64,000 nucleotides of DNA from the NCBI GenBank assembly GCA_032622095.1, contig CP136065.1, positions 68,103,675-68,167,674 on the forward strand, given 5' to 3'. Origin of the DNA: Siphonodentalium dalli. Lineage: Eukaryota > Mollusca > Scaphopoda > Gadilida > Siphonodentaliidae. The translations under genes were made by a program, and so were the position numbers. Position 1 is the first letter of the stretch. Every line of letters begins with the position of its first letter. Shown here in pieces: positions 1 through 12,747 of this stretch. The notes beneath the pieces are model-generated. The model was not told the DNA's origin. It worked only from the letters and a program-made list of their open reading frames with translations, and made no database searches.

Positions 1-1330
1 TAGTCAGGGATGTATATTGGTCTTTTAGAAAATAAGGGTGGGTTCATGGAATATCAGTGTTATAGCCTCAAGTGGACTTGCCGAAAATATCCTGTTCTGT
101 TTTGACATTTAGTGTATAAACGGCGGTCAAAACTTTGAAAATATTTGTTTTAAATTGGGAAAGATTCGGGACTTAATTCGATAGAGACAGAACAGGAAAG
201 GAGATATGATAAATTTTTGTGAAACAGTTTCCCCCACTGATAAAATAGGTTCCAACGGTCACATCTAAAATAATCTATGTGGTATTAGTTTTAGTGACAA
301 ATCCACAATGAACATTAATGACCAAATATAAAAATTGTATGTCTCAATTCCTCAAAAGAGAAATTTTAGAACTGTCTCAGAGCAGTCAGACCATAATACC
401 ATAACGCATTGCCACTGATAGCTGGAATGTGTGTCTAGCTAACTGACCTTGATAAGCATAGTCGAAACACACTGCCATTTGTGATATATATCAAAAGTTC
501 AAAACTAAATGTATTGCAGTTAGGTGTTTGAGAGAGTAGATACCACAAACTCTTTCCTGTCTACGTCCACCAGTTGTCACACAAAATGAAAAAATTTATC
601 TTTTATCAAAGCTCATTATTTGGTGCAACCGTGTGGCTCAATAAACTAATTATCACTATTGGCATATTCATGATTTGTATATATGGTCTTTGTGATATAT
701 GACACGACTACTATGTTGCAAAGTTAAATATCGAGATTCAAATTAACTCGTATTTACTCTATCGAGCTATTGCTATTCCACCTTAATTTTTGTTCTGGGA
801 CTAGTCAGAACTAGCTATATGTATTTTCTGGTTTTCGCGCACACGAGGTATGCGTATTTTTATTAGTCTCTTGCGAGAAGTCTGAACTATCGAGGAAAAC
901 AACCAATGGATTCGGTTGGAGTGGCATCTTCCGGAACCATATACACTAAATACTGCGTAGATGAATGTAAAGTTCTCAAATGATTAGATCTGGTTTAATT
1001 TGTGCATATCATTTGTTGACTTTCTGAAATTTGCATGAGTAGTTGCACTTCTATTGTGGTTTGACATTTGTTGTTAATGTATACACATCGCTATATATAC
1101 ACGTCGTCGCTATCTGATACTATTCTAGATGCTGTGTTCATTTTCCAACAACTGTTTGGCGTTGTTGAAACGGGCATTAATTAATTAATTAATATTTTTG
1201 GAAAGAACCAGGAAATCGTAGGATGAAGTCAACACGCGTCACATATTTCTGAAACTTCCAGGAAATATGCATCGAGATGATTCTGACTACTCCCAGAGAA
1301 AATTTAAATGGTACTAGTCTGAAGTATTTC
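1..1330. other. AT-rich stretch with no recognised gene
   Basis: No reading frame of protein character was found on either strand. The only simple feature is a short (TTAA)n-type run at about 1177-1193. Short open frames are broken by many stops and show no domain signature. Confidence 0.6.
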
Positions 1331-1605
1331 CAGGCCGCTAAATAAGGTGCCCGTCATTTGCAGAATGAGGTCTCCAGCAGATGCATTTAGTGACGCTACC
1401 CAGCATAGCGGGCTAACATCACCAAATTCACCCTCTGATGACCTTCTTCTGAAGCTAGTTCTCCATAGCTGATTAATACCTAAACAGAACGGGGTCCCCA
1501 GATGGTGAATTTGGTGATTCTAGCCCGCTATGCGGGGTAGCATCACTAAATTCACCGTCTGTGGACCTCATCCTGCAAATGTCCGGCACCTTATTTTGAG
1601 GCCTG
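1331..1605. mobile_element. Foldback MITE with about 113-bp inverted arms
   Basis: The left arm (1331-1443) and the right arm (1493-1605) are near-complementary over their full length. Both contain the word pair AATAAGGTGCC and GCATAGCGGGCTA. About 50 bp of unrelated spacer separates them. There is no coding potential. The structure fits a non-autonomous DNA transposon or foldback element; its superfamily and target-site duplication were not resolved. Confidence 0.75.
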
Positions 1606-1982
1606 ATTATTTCATATAAGGAAATAAATTATAATGGAAGTTTATCGTCGCATTAGAAATGTTGCTACAGGGACTGAAATTCTTATTAATATCCCATTTA
1701 ACATCAAATGGTAATTCCAGTTGGTCACTAAACTCATTCATCATTTATCCCTAATACATAAATAACTGAATTTTAATGTGATAAATAAATCTACAAGCTA
1801 TGGTCTACTATCCTTAAAATACTGAATACTTAAAAATATTGTGCCAAAATGTCTACCTGACTATATGTAGAATAATTTTTAAGTTTGAAGAAATTATTAT
1901 ATTTATGAAACAATTTTCTTCTGATTCACCTGTACACAGAAGGAAATACATTTTCAGTGTTGATAGTGCAAACTATGTTACT
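1606..1982. other. Unassigned AT-rich spacer
   Basis: Nothing recognisable lies between the foldback and the GGTTCTT array. An open frame that starts at about 1839 runs into the array and looks fortuitous. Confidence 0.5.
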
Positions 1983-2605
1983 AGAACCAACTGGTTCTTG
2001 GGGCTGTATCCAACAAGGAACCAAATTATTTCAAACGAAGAACCAATGGTTCTTGGTGGAAGGGAGGAGGGGGAATTGGTTCTTGGGGAAGAACCAAATT
2101 GGAACCACTAAAGAATCAGTGATTGGTTCTTGAGGAAGAACCAATGAAGAACCATTTGGTTCTTGGGATGAAGAACCAAATTTTAATCAAAAAGAACCTA
2201 TTGATTCCGCCTCGAGGACAAACTTGAAAAACCAAATTTGGTTCTTCAATTTTCTCTGTGAGGAACAATTATTATTGTTGAAAAACCAAATTATTACTAC
2301 AGAAGAACCAAATGGTTCCACATGAAGAACCGATTATATCAATGAAGAACCAAATGTTTGTCCGTGGAGAACCAACTGGTTCTGCGTGGTATAAATAATG
2401 AAGAACCAAATGGTTCTAAATTTGTTTCTCAATAGTCGCAATCATGAGGAACCAAATGGTTCTTGGTTTGGTTCCCGATAGACCCAACTCTGAAGAACCA
2501 AATGGTTCTAGGATCCCCGAAGAACCAGTTGGTTCTTCATTTGGTTCCGCCTGGAGGACAAGTGGGGAACCAATGAAGAACCATTGGGTTCCGATGTTGT
2601 CTAAG
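1983..2605. repeat. Array of palindromic GAACCAAATGGTTC words
   Basis: The short word GAAGAACC and its complement GGTTCTTC recur many times at irregular spacing and in both orientations, often meeting as the palindrome GAACCAAATGGTTC. The units have no fixed period, so this is not an ordinary tandem repeat. Open frames on both strands across the region read the repeats and are not genes. Confidence 0.8.
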
Positions 2606-3363
2606 AGTATAGCAACACTTTCAATGGTGGGATGGTATACAGGGCGACCATGCATTCGTCATCCAAAAGCGGTATATAATAAAGAGCGTTCTCGTGTATG
2701 ACCCTTTGTGCTCTTTTTTTCATAATAAAACTTGTGGATGTGTTTGAGCATTTTCGCAATGCGTGTGTCAACGATAGACACAATAGATGGTAGCCATTCA
2801 ATGGATATTTCATGACAATTTCCCAACTGTGTGTACGTACATTTAAAGATGCCCGGTCCGATTTGTCACCACAAAAGCACCATAGCTGTATTAAATACCA
2901 TAACATAAATCAATTGAACCAAGAGCCGATTAAAAAGTTATTTGGTGGGCGATTTACGGACTTTCGAAATAAAATGTTTTAACACGTTCTGAATTTTGTT
3001 CACCCTAGAACATGTGTACAGCACGTCCACGTTTCTGTATCTCACACGCGGAAGGTAATAAAGGGCATTCTATATATGGACTCTATATGAGTTTTGTGAT
3101 CGCTTTCGACGCACTACGTGTTGGTGATTTGTTGATTTCCGAGATGTATACGCCGATTGTTTTCTACTCATTCGCAGCGTTAACTAATGGATTACATTGG
3201 GTATTTTCGCAATGATTGTGCACATTAAATAATATTGATTGCAAATAGTTTTCGTTTCCCCTTAATTTGCATATAGTCAGCTGACAATTAAAGTTGACAC
3301 TTTTGACTAGTTTACATGTAGGGTCAAATTGGACAGGGCAACTTTAACAATGACATAATCTGT
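2606..3363. other. 3' flank of the lectin gene
   Basis: This lies downstream of the lectin-gene stop on the minus strand. No AATAAA on that strand was found close to the stop, so the 3' UTR end is not placed. No other gene is supported. Confidence 0.4.
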
Positions 3364-3623
3364 TCATGTACACAAATTGATCTCACAGATCAATCCGATT
3401 CTTGTCGACGAGGTGCATATCCCGTCGTATACTAAGATGTCGTTTGTTTCCTTCCTCCTGATGAAGAGGCATTCTTCCGGGGAGGAGATGACGTCATCGG
3501 GTTGATTGCTAGCCCAGTTAAACCCTGTTATTTCTTGACCATTCCAATTTTTCCAGATCCGAGTCCCCGAGGAGATATCGTCCATGCCGTCCACGTGGTA
3601 TCTGTTTCCATCGCCAGACGTTT
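3364..3623 (-). CDS. Exon 3 of secreted PAN/C-type lectin protein (C-terminal half of the CTLD)
   Basis: This exon encodes residues 171-256 and the stop codon. A minus-strand acceptor, tttcatctgcag, precedes it, and the entry phase (two bases of a split codon) matches the exit phase of exon 2. It carries the second half of a C-type lectin fold: IWKNWNGQ, FNWASNQPDD, EEC (Cys222), YDGIC (Cys240) and LICE (Cys250). The QPD triplet sits where many lectins bind Ca2+ and galactose-type sugars, but the usual WND motif is replaced by VYDG, so calcium-dependent sugar binding is uncertain. The frame ends with TGA. The domain call is firm; the ligand is unknown. Confidence 0.85.
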
Positions 3624-5607
3624 CTGCAGATGAAAGGAAACAATATTTTAGTCATCCCTATAATTATATAACCTTGGATAAACCAGGTTGCACACCCACA
3701 AGATATAATACATCATGTGTATGCCATCAAGCGATGTGCGTTTATTATCGACGCCTTTGCAAACGACTCATTTCACAATCACTTATAGAGTTGCGCCGCA
3801 TGGCAAACAATTTATCAACACGAGAGTGGACTGCGTACACAAATCATCATTAATATTAAACCCCTGGTCCTGCAAATGTGATAGGATACTGATGGGTCCT
3901 GCAAAATTGCTACGATATTGTTAGGCCAAACTGATGCTGTTAAGAAAAAGTACCGTTGTCATTTTCGCGGTGTTCCTAAATATACCCAGAAAAAGCCATT
4001 ATGCGTATCAAACATTGAAAAACACATACTTTGCAAAATATTATAATACTGGTTCTATTAGCTGTTGCAAATCGACTATAATCAAGTTGGCTATTCGCGT
4101 CGTTTTGCTTGTATTTGTTATAAACGGCATCAGTTCGCCCTACCATCATCATAGCAACTCAGCAGGAACCCGCCACCGTTTAACAAATTAGCAGGACCAC
4201 TTAACCAGTGGTATCTTACACGTGTGTTGTCCAAAACAATGACACTGTAACCATATTATTGTCAGTTGAAATGTATCCTTGTTTGACATCGGCAATATAT
4301 AGTGTTAAAGTTCGATAGTTTTCGCCGATTTCCAAGTGAGACATAACATAGTTACATCGAATGAGTGCTATAGTGTTCTCAATCCATTTTGGAGCGAAAC
4401 AGGAATATTTATATCGTTCGATTCGGCGCGGAATTTCATGAACGAAAAACACCAGAAAATATGTTTGAAATATACAAAATTTGAATCATACATTTTTCAT
4501 CAGTACTATATTGCTATATATCCACTATAGACCAATGAATTTGTTGTTATTGTTGTTGTTGTATATATGACCTTAAATTAATAGCAACGTAAACCGAAAA
4601 TGGCAGAGTCCGAGTGAATTAGTGACTGGTTCGAAAGAGTGCTTCTTGTCCCAAGATTGAACATCTTATCTCTCTGAGATATATTGGGTTAAAAATAACA
4701 CAGACAAATTGCGTGATGAGGGATTGTTGTACTTGTATACGACTGAAAAATACATAAAATTAGAGCAATATACGAACAAAATAAGAAATATTTAACGCAA
4801 ACTGTGTGGCCAAATTTTCAAATCAAGTTTGCCCCCAAAAAAATGGGAAACAGAACAGTCGGCGAGATGTTGACTATATTCACTAAGTGCGCTGGTAAAT
4901 TATGAAAACAAATATGCCGATTTTGCATCCAGCGTTATGCAGTTAATTATAATCAAACATCGTATATACATGTATAAGCCTAGTTCCTATACACAGGGAC
5001 GTGGTCGTTCGGTGAAAAGTGGGTTCGGTGTGTCCGCTAACCACTCCCATCTTTGGTAAAATGTTCAATAGTTGGACAGTTCATGCCTGACACAACATTA
5101 TTTGAAAATTTTACATAGGTGTAGTGGAAACTATATCATTGTTTGATTTTCCGACAAGTAAATGGTGCGACATTTGTTGTTTTTAGATTAACAGCTAGTA
5201 GCATAGTTTGTTTACCTTGGGTAAGAAATTTAACGTGGACATCCTCAATATGGGCCCTCTAGCCACATCCTTGCATACACCCCATTAGTCTAATGACTCC
5301 GACGCCGGCCATGACAGAACGCAAATATAAAACCTCTAAATTATTATGGAAACTAACTTATCCCCAGGAAAGTGTACGTGAGATGTACTGCTGTATTCAC
5401 CATCGGGTTCATTATCAATGTTCGCTACTACGCAGTGCTTGCCATTTCACGACATTTGGTAACCCTGTAATTCCAATCGCTCGTAACTCAATATATGTCC
5501 CAGAAAATGTCATATAAGTAGTCGCTAAATACAAATCCATAACATGCGCTTCAACTTTCGTTTCTAGTATTACTTGTGACAGTAAGTAAACAGTCCATTT
5601 AAGATGT

Positions 5608-5655
5608 GATTGATTGTTTGATTGATTGATTGTGGTTTAACGTCGTTTTAGCAGC
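5608..5655 (+). repeat. (GATT)n tract joined to TTTAACGTCG sequence
   Basis: Several GATT units lead into GTGGTTTAACGTCGTTTTAG and then 'cagc'. This combination is familiar from mollusc genomes as part of a dispersed repeat (from memory). It is useful mainly as a hint to the organism. Confidence 0.5.
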
Positions 5656-6417
5656 AAATCCATAACACGACGAGAAGAAACAGATGATCAAAATCGAGTG
5701 AAGCAACTATGATTAGAAATAACAGTGAATTAGACTAAAACGAAACAATATACAAATAAAAACACCCAAATCAGAGCGGGAGTGCTCGGGTGGTGTCAGA
5801 ACCATTATGAAACTGACCATTGTGCAAACACATATAAAACAGAATATAAAAAAGACAGCAATACTGCTTTGAGAACCGCCAAAATATACAACATGCATAA
5901 AATTAATCAGAAAAAAAATAATAATTTAATTCAAGGCTCCGGCATATCGTAATATTTGATGTATCTGGCAAACAAGCATCCTCAATGGTTGATAAGATAT
6001 TCATAATCCGTGAATATGGCGTGAATCTTAATCAATTTATCAAGTTGACATTATGTTATATCTACCTTAATGTAACCAACCTTCAATGTCGGTGGATGTT
6101 CGACCGATTGAAGGTCAAAAGATAACTATTCAGAGGAACTCAAAGTCCATCAACATTCTTTGTATATATACGGACTTCTGTAACTCCATGTGGTGCCAAC
6201 TCCGCCAATATTTCTGATTCCGAAGAATTCCAGTCTTGATTGGTTTAACATATTTCAATTGTCCAGCAATGCTTTTTTTTGCGTTTTATCAATGGCAAAG
6301 ATATAATGTCTTTTCACAGTTGGGTCAAAGCCAAGAACCAAGTACTGAAGGAATACCACAGCTTCATTGGAACTCGGTGAGTCATCATTGTAACGAGCAA
6401 TACGTTGTTTTTTTTAT

Positions 6418-6966
6418 TTGAGTTGCCATTCGAAAAGCCAAAAATCGACAGCTAGCCCAATAGCCGCCGTGGACTACCCTTCGCATTCTCGTCGGGCCAA
6501 AGACTGGTGGTACATATCTGGAGCGGTCACCCGTTTAGTCACTGCATATAGCAGCCTCCCTGTACCTCTCCGCAGTGAGACAGGCGTGAACAAGAGAGGA
6601 TTCAGCACTCAACAATCATCAGGACGAACACAAAAGAGACAGGAGAGAACAGAAACATCACACGTGAAAAAAACCCCCAGAAAATAATACTTCAAACATC
6701 AGACGAGCAATACCAGATATAACAAAATTTGAATCTGAAACACTGTGGGTCAACTCAACCACACGTCTTGAAGAGATGAAGGACCAAAGAGGACCATTAA
6801 GTCGTATCCGCATGCCGATGCCTCACGTGATACGACCGCCCTTGTACTCACATGACTCCTACACCACACCTCACGTGATGCACCGCACGGCAAACACGGT
6901 GCCACATTAGGGGATTTTTACCCCTCGCAGTGGGGGGGGTGGGCCTATTCTAACCCGGGCCCACAA
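6418..6966 (+). other. Unassigned region with overlapping open frames
   Basis: One frame is open from about 6,418 to 6,687 (89 codons) and is rich in Ser, Lys and Arg. A second frame is open from about 6,680 to 6,909 with a more ordinary amino-acid mix. Neither shows a recognised domain. The 3' part contains two CACGTGAT E-box-like words and a run of G. It could be a decayed exon or repeat-derived. Confidence 0.2.
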
Positions 6967-7326
6967 TAGTCCAGGAGATATTGGTCGGCCCCTGCACCCC
7001 CCAGGACTCAAATTCACCCCACTAATTTTCTTTCTTAATGTCTCCTCTAATTGTTTTCACTTGTTAACAAGAAAAAAAAGTGGCCACAGAGACTCCAGAC
7101 AAGATGGCGTCCATCATGGCGGCCATTTTTTTAAAATTCACTAGGTCTCTTTGGTCGCCATTATAGTAAAAATAATAGCACATGCGGTCTTGTTTTCCGC
7201 TCGATTCGTTATGCCAATATACAACCCTTACAAATCAGCCAAAAATCCGACACCAGAATCCAATATGGCGGCCAAGATGGCCGCCGAATTGTGAAAATAT
7301 GCTATTTTTCTGACATGTTACCACCT
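6967..7326 (+). repeat. Left terminal inverted repeat of the 3.17-kb element
   Basis: This is complementary to 9,777-10,136 with scattered mismatches. It contains AAGATGGCGTCCATCATGGC and AATATGGCGGCCAAGATGGC, which resemble YY1-type AAnATGGCGGC sites. Confidence 0.8.
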
Positions 7327-9776
7327 GTGAAAATGAAATTGGACCATGACTGCACAGCCCCTTATTTTGTTATGTGTTCGATTCAGACAGGATATCATGT
7401 GTGGCTTTGCTTTCCTTGTATGCTAAGATTGTATGTTCCCATCCGTTTGGAAGCCGTTCTTAAACAACTGGACCAGGCGTGTGCCATTGGCTACTGCTGT
7501 ATAAGCCCCACCAAGACTGGGGTGTAGTCTTAAAGGCGATACCTATGATACTTGGTTGATATGTGATACTCACGCTGGGTGGTATGGTTCAAGAAAGTAC
7601 AAATGCCATCCACAAAAGGGTGAAATGTTCAACGCGAAGAACATCCAGAGGAATGTTACGTTGATGAACTCTTGCATTCAGTTCAACAAACGTTGGTACA
7701 CCAAGTGATTTGTTGGTAACATCACCATTGCGATCATTTTCCTGCATCAGACATTAACTACTATATTCTAAAGTTATATATATAAAGCTATATGATCATA
7801 AAGGTCGCGTTCCCCAACGTCCGCAGCCATTGCCATCGAGACTGTAAATTGTTCTTTAAATACATAGTGAAATAAATGCACCACAGTTCCTGATATTTTC
7901 TTGAATAATACCGCAAACATACTGACACTAACCCTGAGAGAAGATAACAAAACACGCATACATTCATGCTATAAAGACATTATCCTTTAGTCCATCCGAC
8001 TGTTATGGGGGAGGCTAGCATAGTATTATCCAGACAAAAATGTACGTAGTTGAATCAGAAAGGCTTCGAAACGGATGTGGAAATACAATCTTACCACACC
8101 AAAAAAAAAAACGACACGCATGACATGCACCAGGTGTAGGGGTGGTGTTTACCGTGGCCATTTTAATACCACTATCATGGCGCATGTCCACAAACTAGCA
8201 CCGCGAGCATTGTTCTTCTCTGTTTGGGGATATTCGACGAGATAACTGCGGGGCGTCACACAGTTTGCTTCGGATCATGGTCAAGAAGTGTGGGTAGTCT
8301 GTACACTATGGTCTTCTCCTTAGCAGATAGACATCTGTCCAAGGGAATGAGACAGCTAGCAACTTTCAAAACACTGTCGAAGTTGTCCACATATGCCAAT
8401 GCGTTCGCTGAGTTTGTGAGTTGACGAACCGTCTATTGAGAAGTGACTAGCTAACTGGTTCGTCAGGTGTACATGCGGTTATCCCAATGGGGTATGAGAC
8501 ACATACATATAGGTGACCTTCTGTAAGCTTGTATACTCATCGGTCATATGCCTTCATAGTTCAAGATGACGCACAAATATCATATTTAGCAAATATTTAA
8601 AATCGTAAGCTAGACACCGGAAATTGAATTGTTTGAAACGTTATGATTAGAGGGACCCTACATCCAGGAAGTGGTGAATACTTTGTCGGTGTGAGCGACC
8701 TAGATTTATCAGACAAAGCAATGGAAGCCGATCCAGATAATTATGGACGTGACGTGGCAAATCAGAATATGTTATCAGGTAATTGTTCTGATATAACTAT
8801 TCGGCGCACCTACCCTTACGGCCATTATCAGCGCTAAGTGGGGAATGGATTTCGAAATGCCACATCCCGATATTAATTTTGGTTTTTCATCTTTCCAGAA
8901 GGATACGAGCTATGTTATGCGTTTTGATAACTTTAAGTTGAACTAGTAGATGTTTTGTGTACAGTTTCGTCCATACATACCGATATTATGACAAAAAGTT
9001 GAAATTAATATGTGAAAATATCGATTTAGCAGCGATCTTGGCTGTGAGTATCAATTGCCAAACCCTAGTGAATACTTCATGTCACTATTCCATATCAACA
9101 TGTAATGGTGGATATAAATCGCGAAACAATAACGCCCATCGTAAGAAAGTAAAGGAATGTGGACTTATTTTCAAATTTCGGTCGCCATTTTGGCCGCCAT
9201 CTTCGATTTGGAAAATAATTTCTTGCATGAGATGTAATGTAATTACCTCACCTCAGTATTTCCAAATATGTCCGCCATTGTGTGCGCCTTTTTGGATTTG
9301 GGGGACTTTTATTTGGATATGGTACAAGGAAAGTTCTTCGCCTAAGTATTCCCAACTCACAATAGTAAGCAGGCGTGGAGTTTTCATGACAATAATGCTC
9401 ACTGATGTTAAAATCAGCGATTTTCGGCGATTTTTTATTTCTGGTGGCCATTTTGGCCGCCATCTTGGATTTGGGTAAATATTCCTCAACTCAGGTATAA
9501 GAGGAATCCTAGCTCGGGTATCTCCTGCACATATATATGCATGGGTATTGTTATAATAGCAATAACATTCATTGATTCGAAACATTACATCGCGTTATTA
9601 ACGTAGATTCAGCTTTGACCTATTATACCGGCATTTGGGAAAACGTGATATCGGACAAAAATATCCCGCAATGAATGTATATTATGGTCCGCATGTGTTC
9701 GCCAATGACTCCTCTATACGATAAATGTATAATATGACGCAAAGATGCCAATATTTTCCCACAGAGACAAACGAAA

Positions 9777-10136
9777 TGTGGTAACATGTCAAAAAAATAG
9801 CATATTTTCACATTTCGGCGGTCATCTTGGCCGCCATATTGGATTTTGGTGTCGGATTTTTGGCTAATTTGTAAGGGTTGTATATTGGCATAACGAATCG
9901 AGCGGAAAACAAGACCGCATGTGCTATCATCTTTACTATAATGGCGATCAAAGAGACCTAGTGCATTTTTTTTAAATGGCCGCCATGATGGACGCCATCT
10001 TGTCTGGAGTCTCTGCGGCCACTTTTTTTTCTTGTTAACAAGTGAACAAAATTAGAGGAGACATTAAGAAAGAAATTTAGTGGGGTGAAGTTGAGTCCTG
10101 CGGGGGTGCAGAGGTCGACCAATATCTCCTGGACTA
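9777..10136 (-). repeat. Right terminal inverted repeat of the 3.17-kb element
   Basis: This is the mirror copy of 6,967-7,326. It contains the complementary words GGCGGTCATCTTGGCCGCC and GGACGCCATCTTG and ends in ...CTCCTGGACTA. Confidence 0.8.
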
Positions 10137-11439
10137 CAAGGGGACATTTAAGATTTGATAAAATTTACTAACTTACATAATCGCTAAAGCAGTATCATGA
10201 GCCGGAGCATACATAACAATCTGGTCTATATGAGATTAGTTGGAATTGCCTGAATTAATGTTAGATGGGTACTCTGAGCAAAAGTGGTGCAGTTACACAT
10301 ACTATCCTGAGTTATGCTGTTTGTTATCATTGTTGGGCACCAAACGATTTACAATACACCGATGACCGGCGCTGCCTTATTATCGTCCGTCAGTTTGTCC
10401 GGCGCCCATTATCTTCACAAAAAATATATAATTAAGGGGAAAACAACAAGTAGATGTATTATCCGCGGCAAAGACATTCAATTACCACTACTGTGCACTA
10501 AATATAAAATCCCCCCACCGATACAACGCGTTTTACCGAAAACATGTTAATGATCCGTTCCGTATACAGGACCTATAAATGTAATTTTAATGCAACCTCT
10601 AACCTAAATTGTCCGCGATTGATGATTGATCGCAAACTGCGAATTATCGCTGCCTTCACGTCCGCACTTTTTACGACTTTCTATTTTTAGAACGTGAAAA
10701 ACCCAGAAAAAAATGGCTGCCACTGGGGGGAAACTCCAACCAAGAAATACACTTCGTCGTGTTTTTCTCGTTTGACGTAAGATACACGGAGATGTCACAA
10801 GTTAAATCAGCACAAGTGTAATATATTCCACAAGCTAAGGGTGTTAGTTGGAGATTTAGCGGAAGAAATTCCGAAAAACTTCATACCAGGTAGTTTTTAA
10901 ATCGCCGCGTTTTAAAACATGTGCTCGTGTTTACTTGGGGGAAGCACGGCGTATAGTATTTTTGAAACTGGAAAAGAATTCAGCAGAGACATACTGTAAA
11001 TGACAGCCTTGTCTGACTTTGCACCCCTGTCACATTATGACATGATAATATGAGCTTCAGTTAAAAGTGATGTAAAACACCATAATTCATAACATGGTAC
11101 ATCAATGAATCTAATTTGTGCATTGGAATGGGCTAAAAAACAACTAATTGCTGCTATTTATTGATACCAGGTAAATGACAGACACACTTTTCAAATGTCA
11201 GACGCCGAATCTTCGGTGCCTGTCATTTTGTCAGACACTCAAAAAAAAATTATATCCAGGCTTGCCCACACTAATTAATAGAACATGTTGATTTGTTTAT
11301 TAAATTTCTTATTTAATGAGATCATGTTAATCGAACTACATGTACCACATGTACATAACTACATGTACCACATGTACATGTAACTATTAAAACAAACTTT
11401 CTGATTGTATCCTATTTGTATATGTACTGTATTGATGGC
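10137..11439. other. Transposase 3' flank, no gene seen
   Basis: An ATG in good context at about 10,713 (AAAAAAATGGCTGCC) opens only 20 codons. At 11,340-11,385 the words ACATGTACCACATGTACAT are repeated. A TGTCAGAC word recurs around 11,180-11,240 on both sides of a small hairpin. No terminal inverted repeat matching the transposase right flank was found here. Confidence 0.4.
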
Positions 11440-12714
11440 TCAAGCTGAGTCAAACAAAGATATATTTCCCACATTGTGATGTAATACAACTACTGCAGAA
11501 TTATCAGTAACAAGTTCATATTCAGGTAGTGGATAATAATCTACTAAAGATTCATAAGAAGTACATTTAGTGCCACATGCATCGCCCAATGAATAAACTC
11601 CCAAATGAGATTGAAGTTTGCTTTTGTACATTTTAGTAACAAAATAAACTTTGGCATTGTTTTTTACCAAGATGATTAAAATTTGACCAAACAAAATGCA
11701 AGTAGCTGTACATTCCTCTACACCAATGGCAATGTAGTGACCTTTCTTATATAATGTTCCATTTAGACTAAGAGAACAAGTTACTATGGTATCTGTGGAG
11801 CTAACATTTATATGAGCATGTCCTATTGCTTCCTGTATATCTGCACTATAGTTATCTGCATGAAATGGCAAACTCTCACCAATCTGGATACCCGGTGGAA
11901 ACAAATTCCCATAACTTAGGTATGCTTGCAAAAGTTGGTGCCTCTCGGCAAGTGAGTGGCAAACCTTTTTGAAATTTTGGGATCGCCTTACACATCGTTT
12001 AAAATAAGAGTGCTTACTTTCAAACCTCAATGTCCACAGTCGAATGAGAGGCCCAAATTTCAAACTTAGATCAGCATAGTGAGAAAGGTAGTGGTGTTTT
12101 GGTCTAAGTGGTGTTTCAGGAAATAGCTGCTGCCTTGTAGCCAGATAGACTTCGATCAAGACTTTTAATGTTGCTATCAAGCCAGTGTCAAGTTTGGGGG
12201 CACACACAATTTCAACAATTTCCCGCATAAGAAGAACAAATTGCCAAACTTCATCATTGAAATTCCTAATTTTATTACAAATGATGAGAGGTAGAAGTCT
12301 CAAAAAACACCAGTTTTGCACAGCTTGACCTCCTAATGTAAAACCATTTGAATTTACCTGATTCAGTTTATTACTAGCATCATTTCCAAGGAAGCAGAAT
12401 TGGGATAACTGTCGATTCAGTTGCTCATATGTGAACCATTTTACTGTTTTTATCATATATCTTAAACACAAAGCTAAATCATATGAAACTAAACCTTCGA
12501 ACAGATCATGGCCTATACAAGGAGGCAAACCAGGTTCGCATACATGATAATATTTCAATTTATTGAAAACAGAATTACCTTTAATTCCACAAATCATACC
12601 TGAACCATCAAGTTTAGAAACAATCTCATCATAGCTTTCAACTGTTCGAACTGTTCCAGTTAGATAAGGTTTTTGTAAAAAATATTCCCTTGTGATTTCA
12701 CAATACCTGCACAT
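11440..12714 (-). pseudogene. Transposase C-terminal part
   Basis: The 424 codons continue the same frame after the TGA. Blocks seen include MCRYCE at the start (a Cys pair), PPCIGHDLFEGLVSYDLAL (residues 64-82), GGQAVQNWCFLRLLP (128-142), LRPKHHYLSHY (203-213) and GPLIRLWTLRFESKHSYFK (221-239). Glu232 in FESKH is a candidate for the third catalytic acid. The N-terminal Met is only the first Met after the stop, not a real start. The transposase alone explains this frame; no host gene is needed. Confidence 0.75.
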
Positions 12715-12747
12715 ATGAATTGTTGTACTGAAATTTTCTGTGAATCC

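Larger units (their letters stand above)
6967..10136. mobile_element. 3.17-kb DNA element with 360-bp terminal inverted repeats
   Basis: The termini are TAGTCCAGGAGATATTGGTC on the left and its complement on the right. Both ends are flanked by CAA in direct orientation, a possible 3-bp target duplication. The arms are 6,967-7,326 and 9,777-10,136. Each arm carries several copies of the words AAGATGGCG and GGCGGCC. The interior has no transposase-like frame; a 173-codon frame at 8,957-9,478 translates repeat sequence. It is probably a non-autonomous long-TIR element inserted in intron 2 of the lectin gene. Confidence 0.8.

Noticed and set aside
4216-4452. Minus-strand frame with a donor-like end (CGT|GTAAGA), considered as an extra lectin exon
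   Set aside because: Exons 1-3 already give a complete in-frame CTLD, no acceptor of matching phase was found, and no domain was recognised.
8957-9478. 173-codon plus-strand frame inside the 3.17-kb element
   Set aside because: It translates CGCCATTTTGGCCGCC-type repeat words and runs into the right arm region; opposite-strand frames are equally open. No domain.
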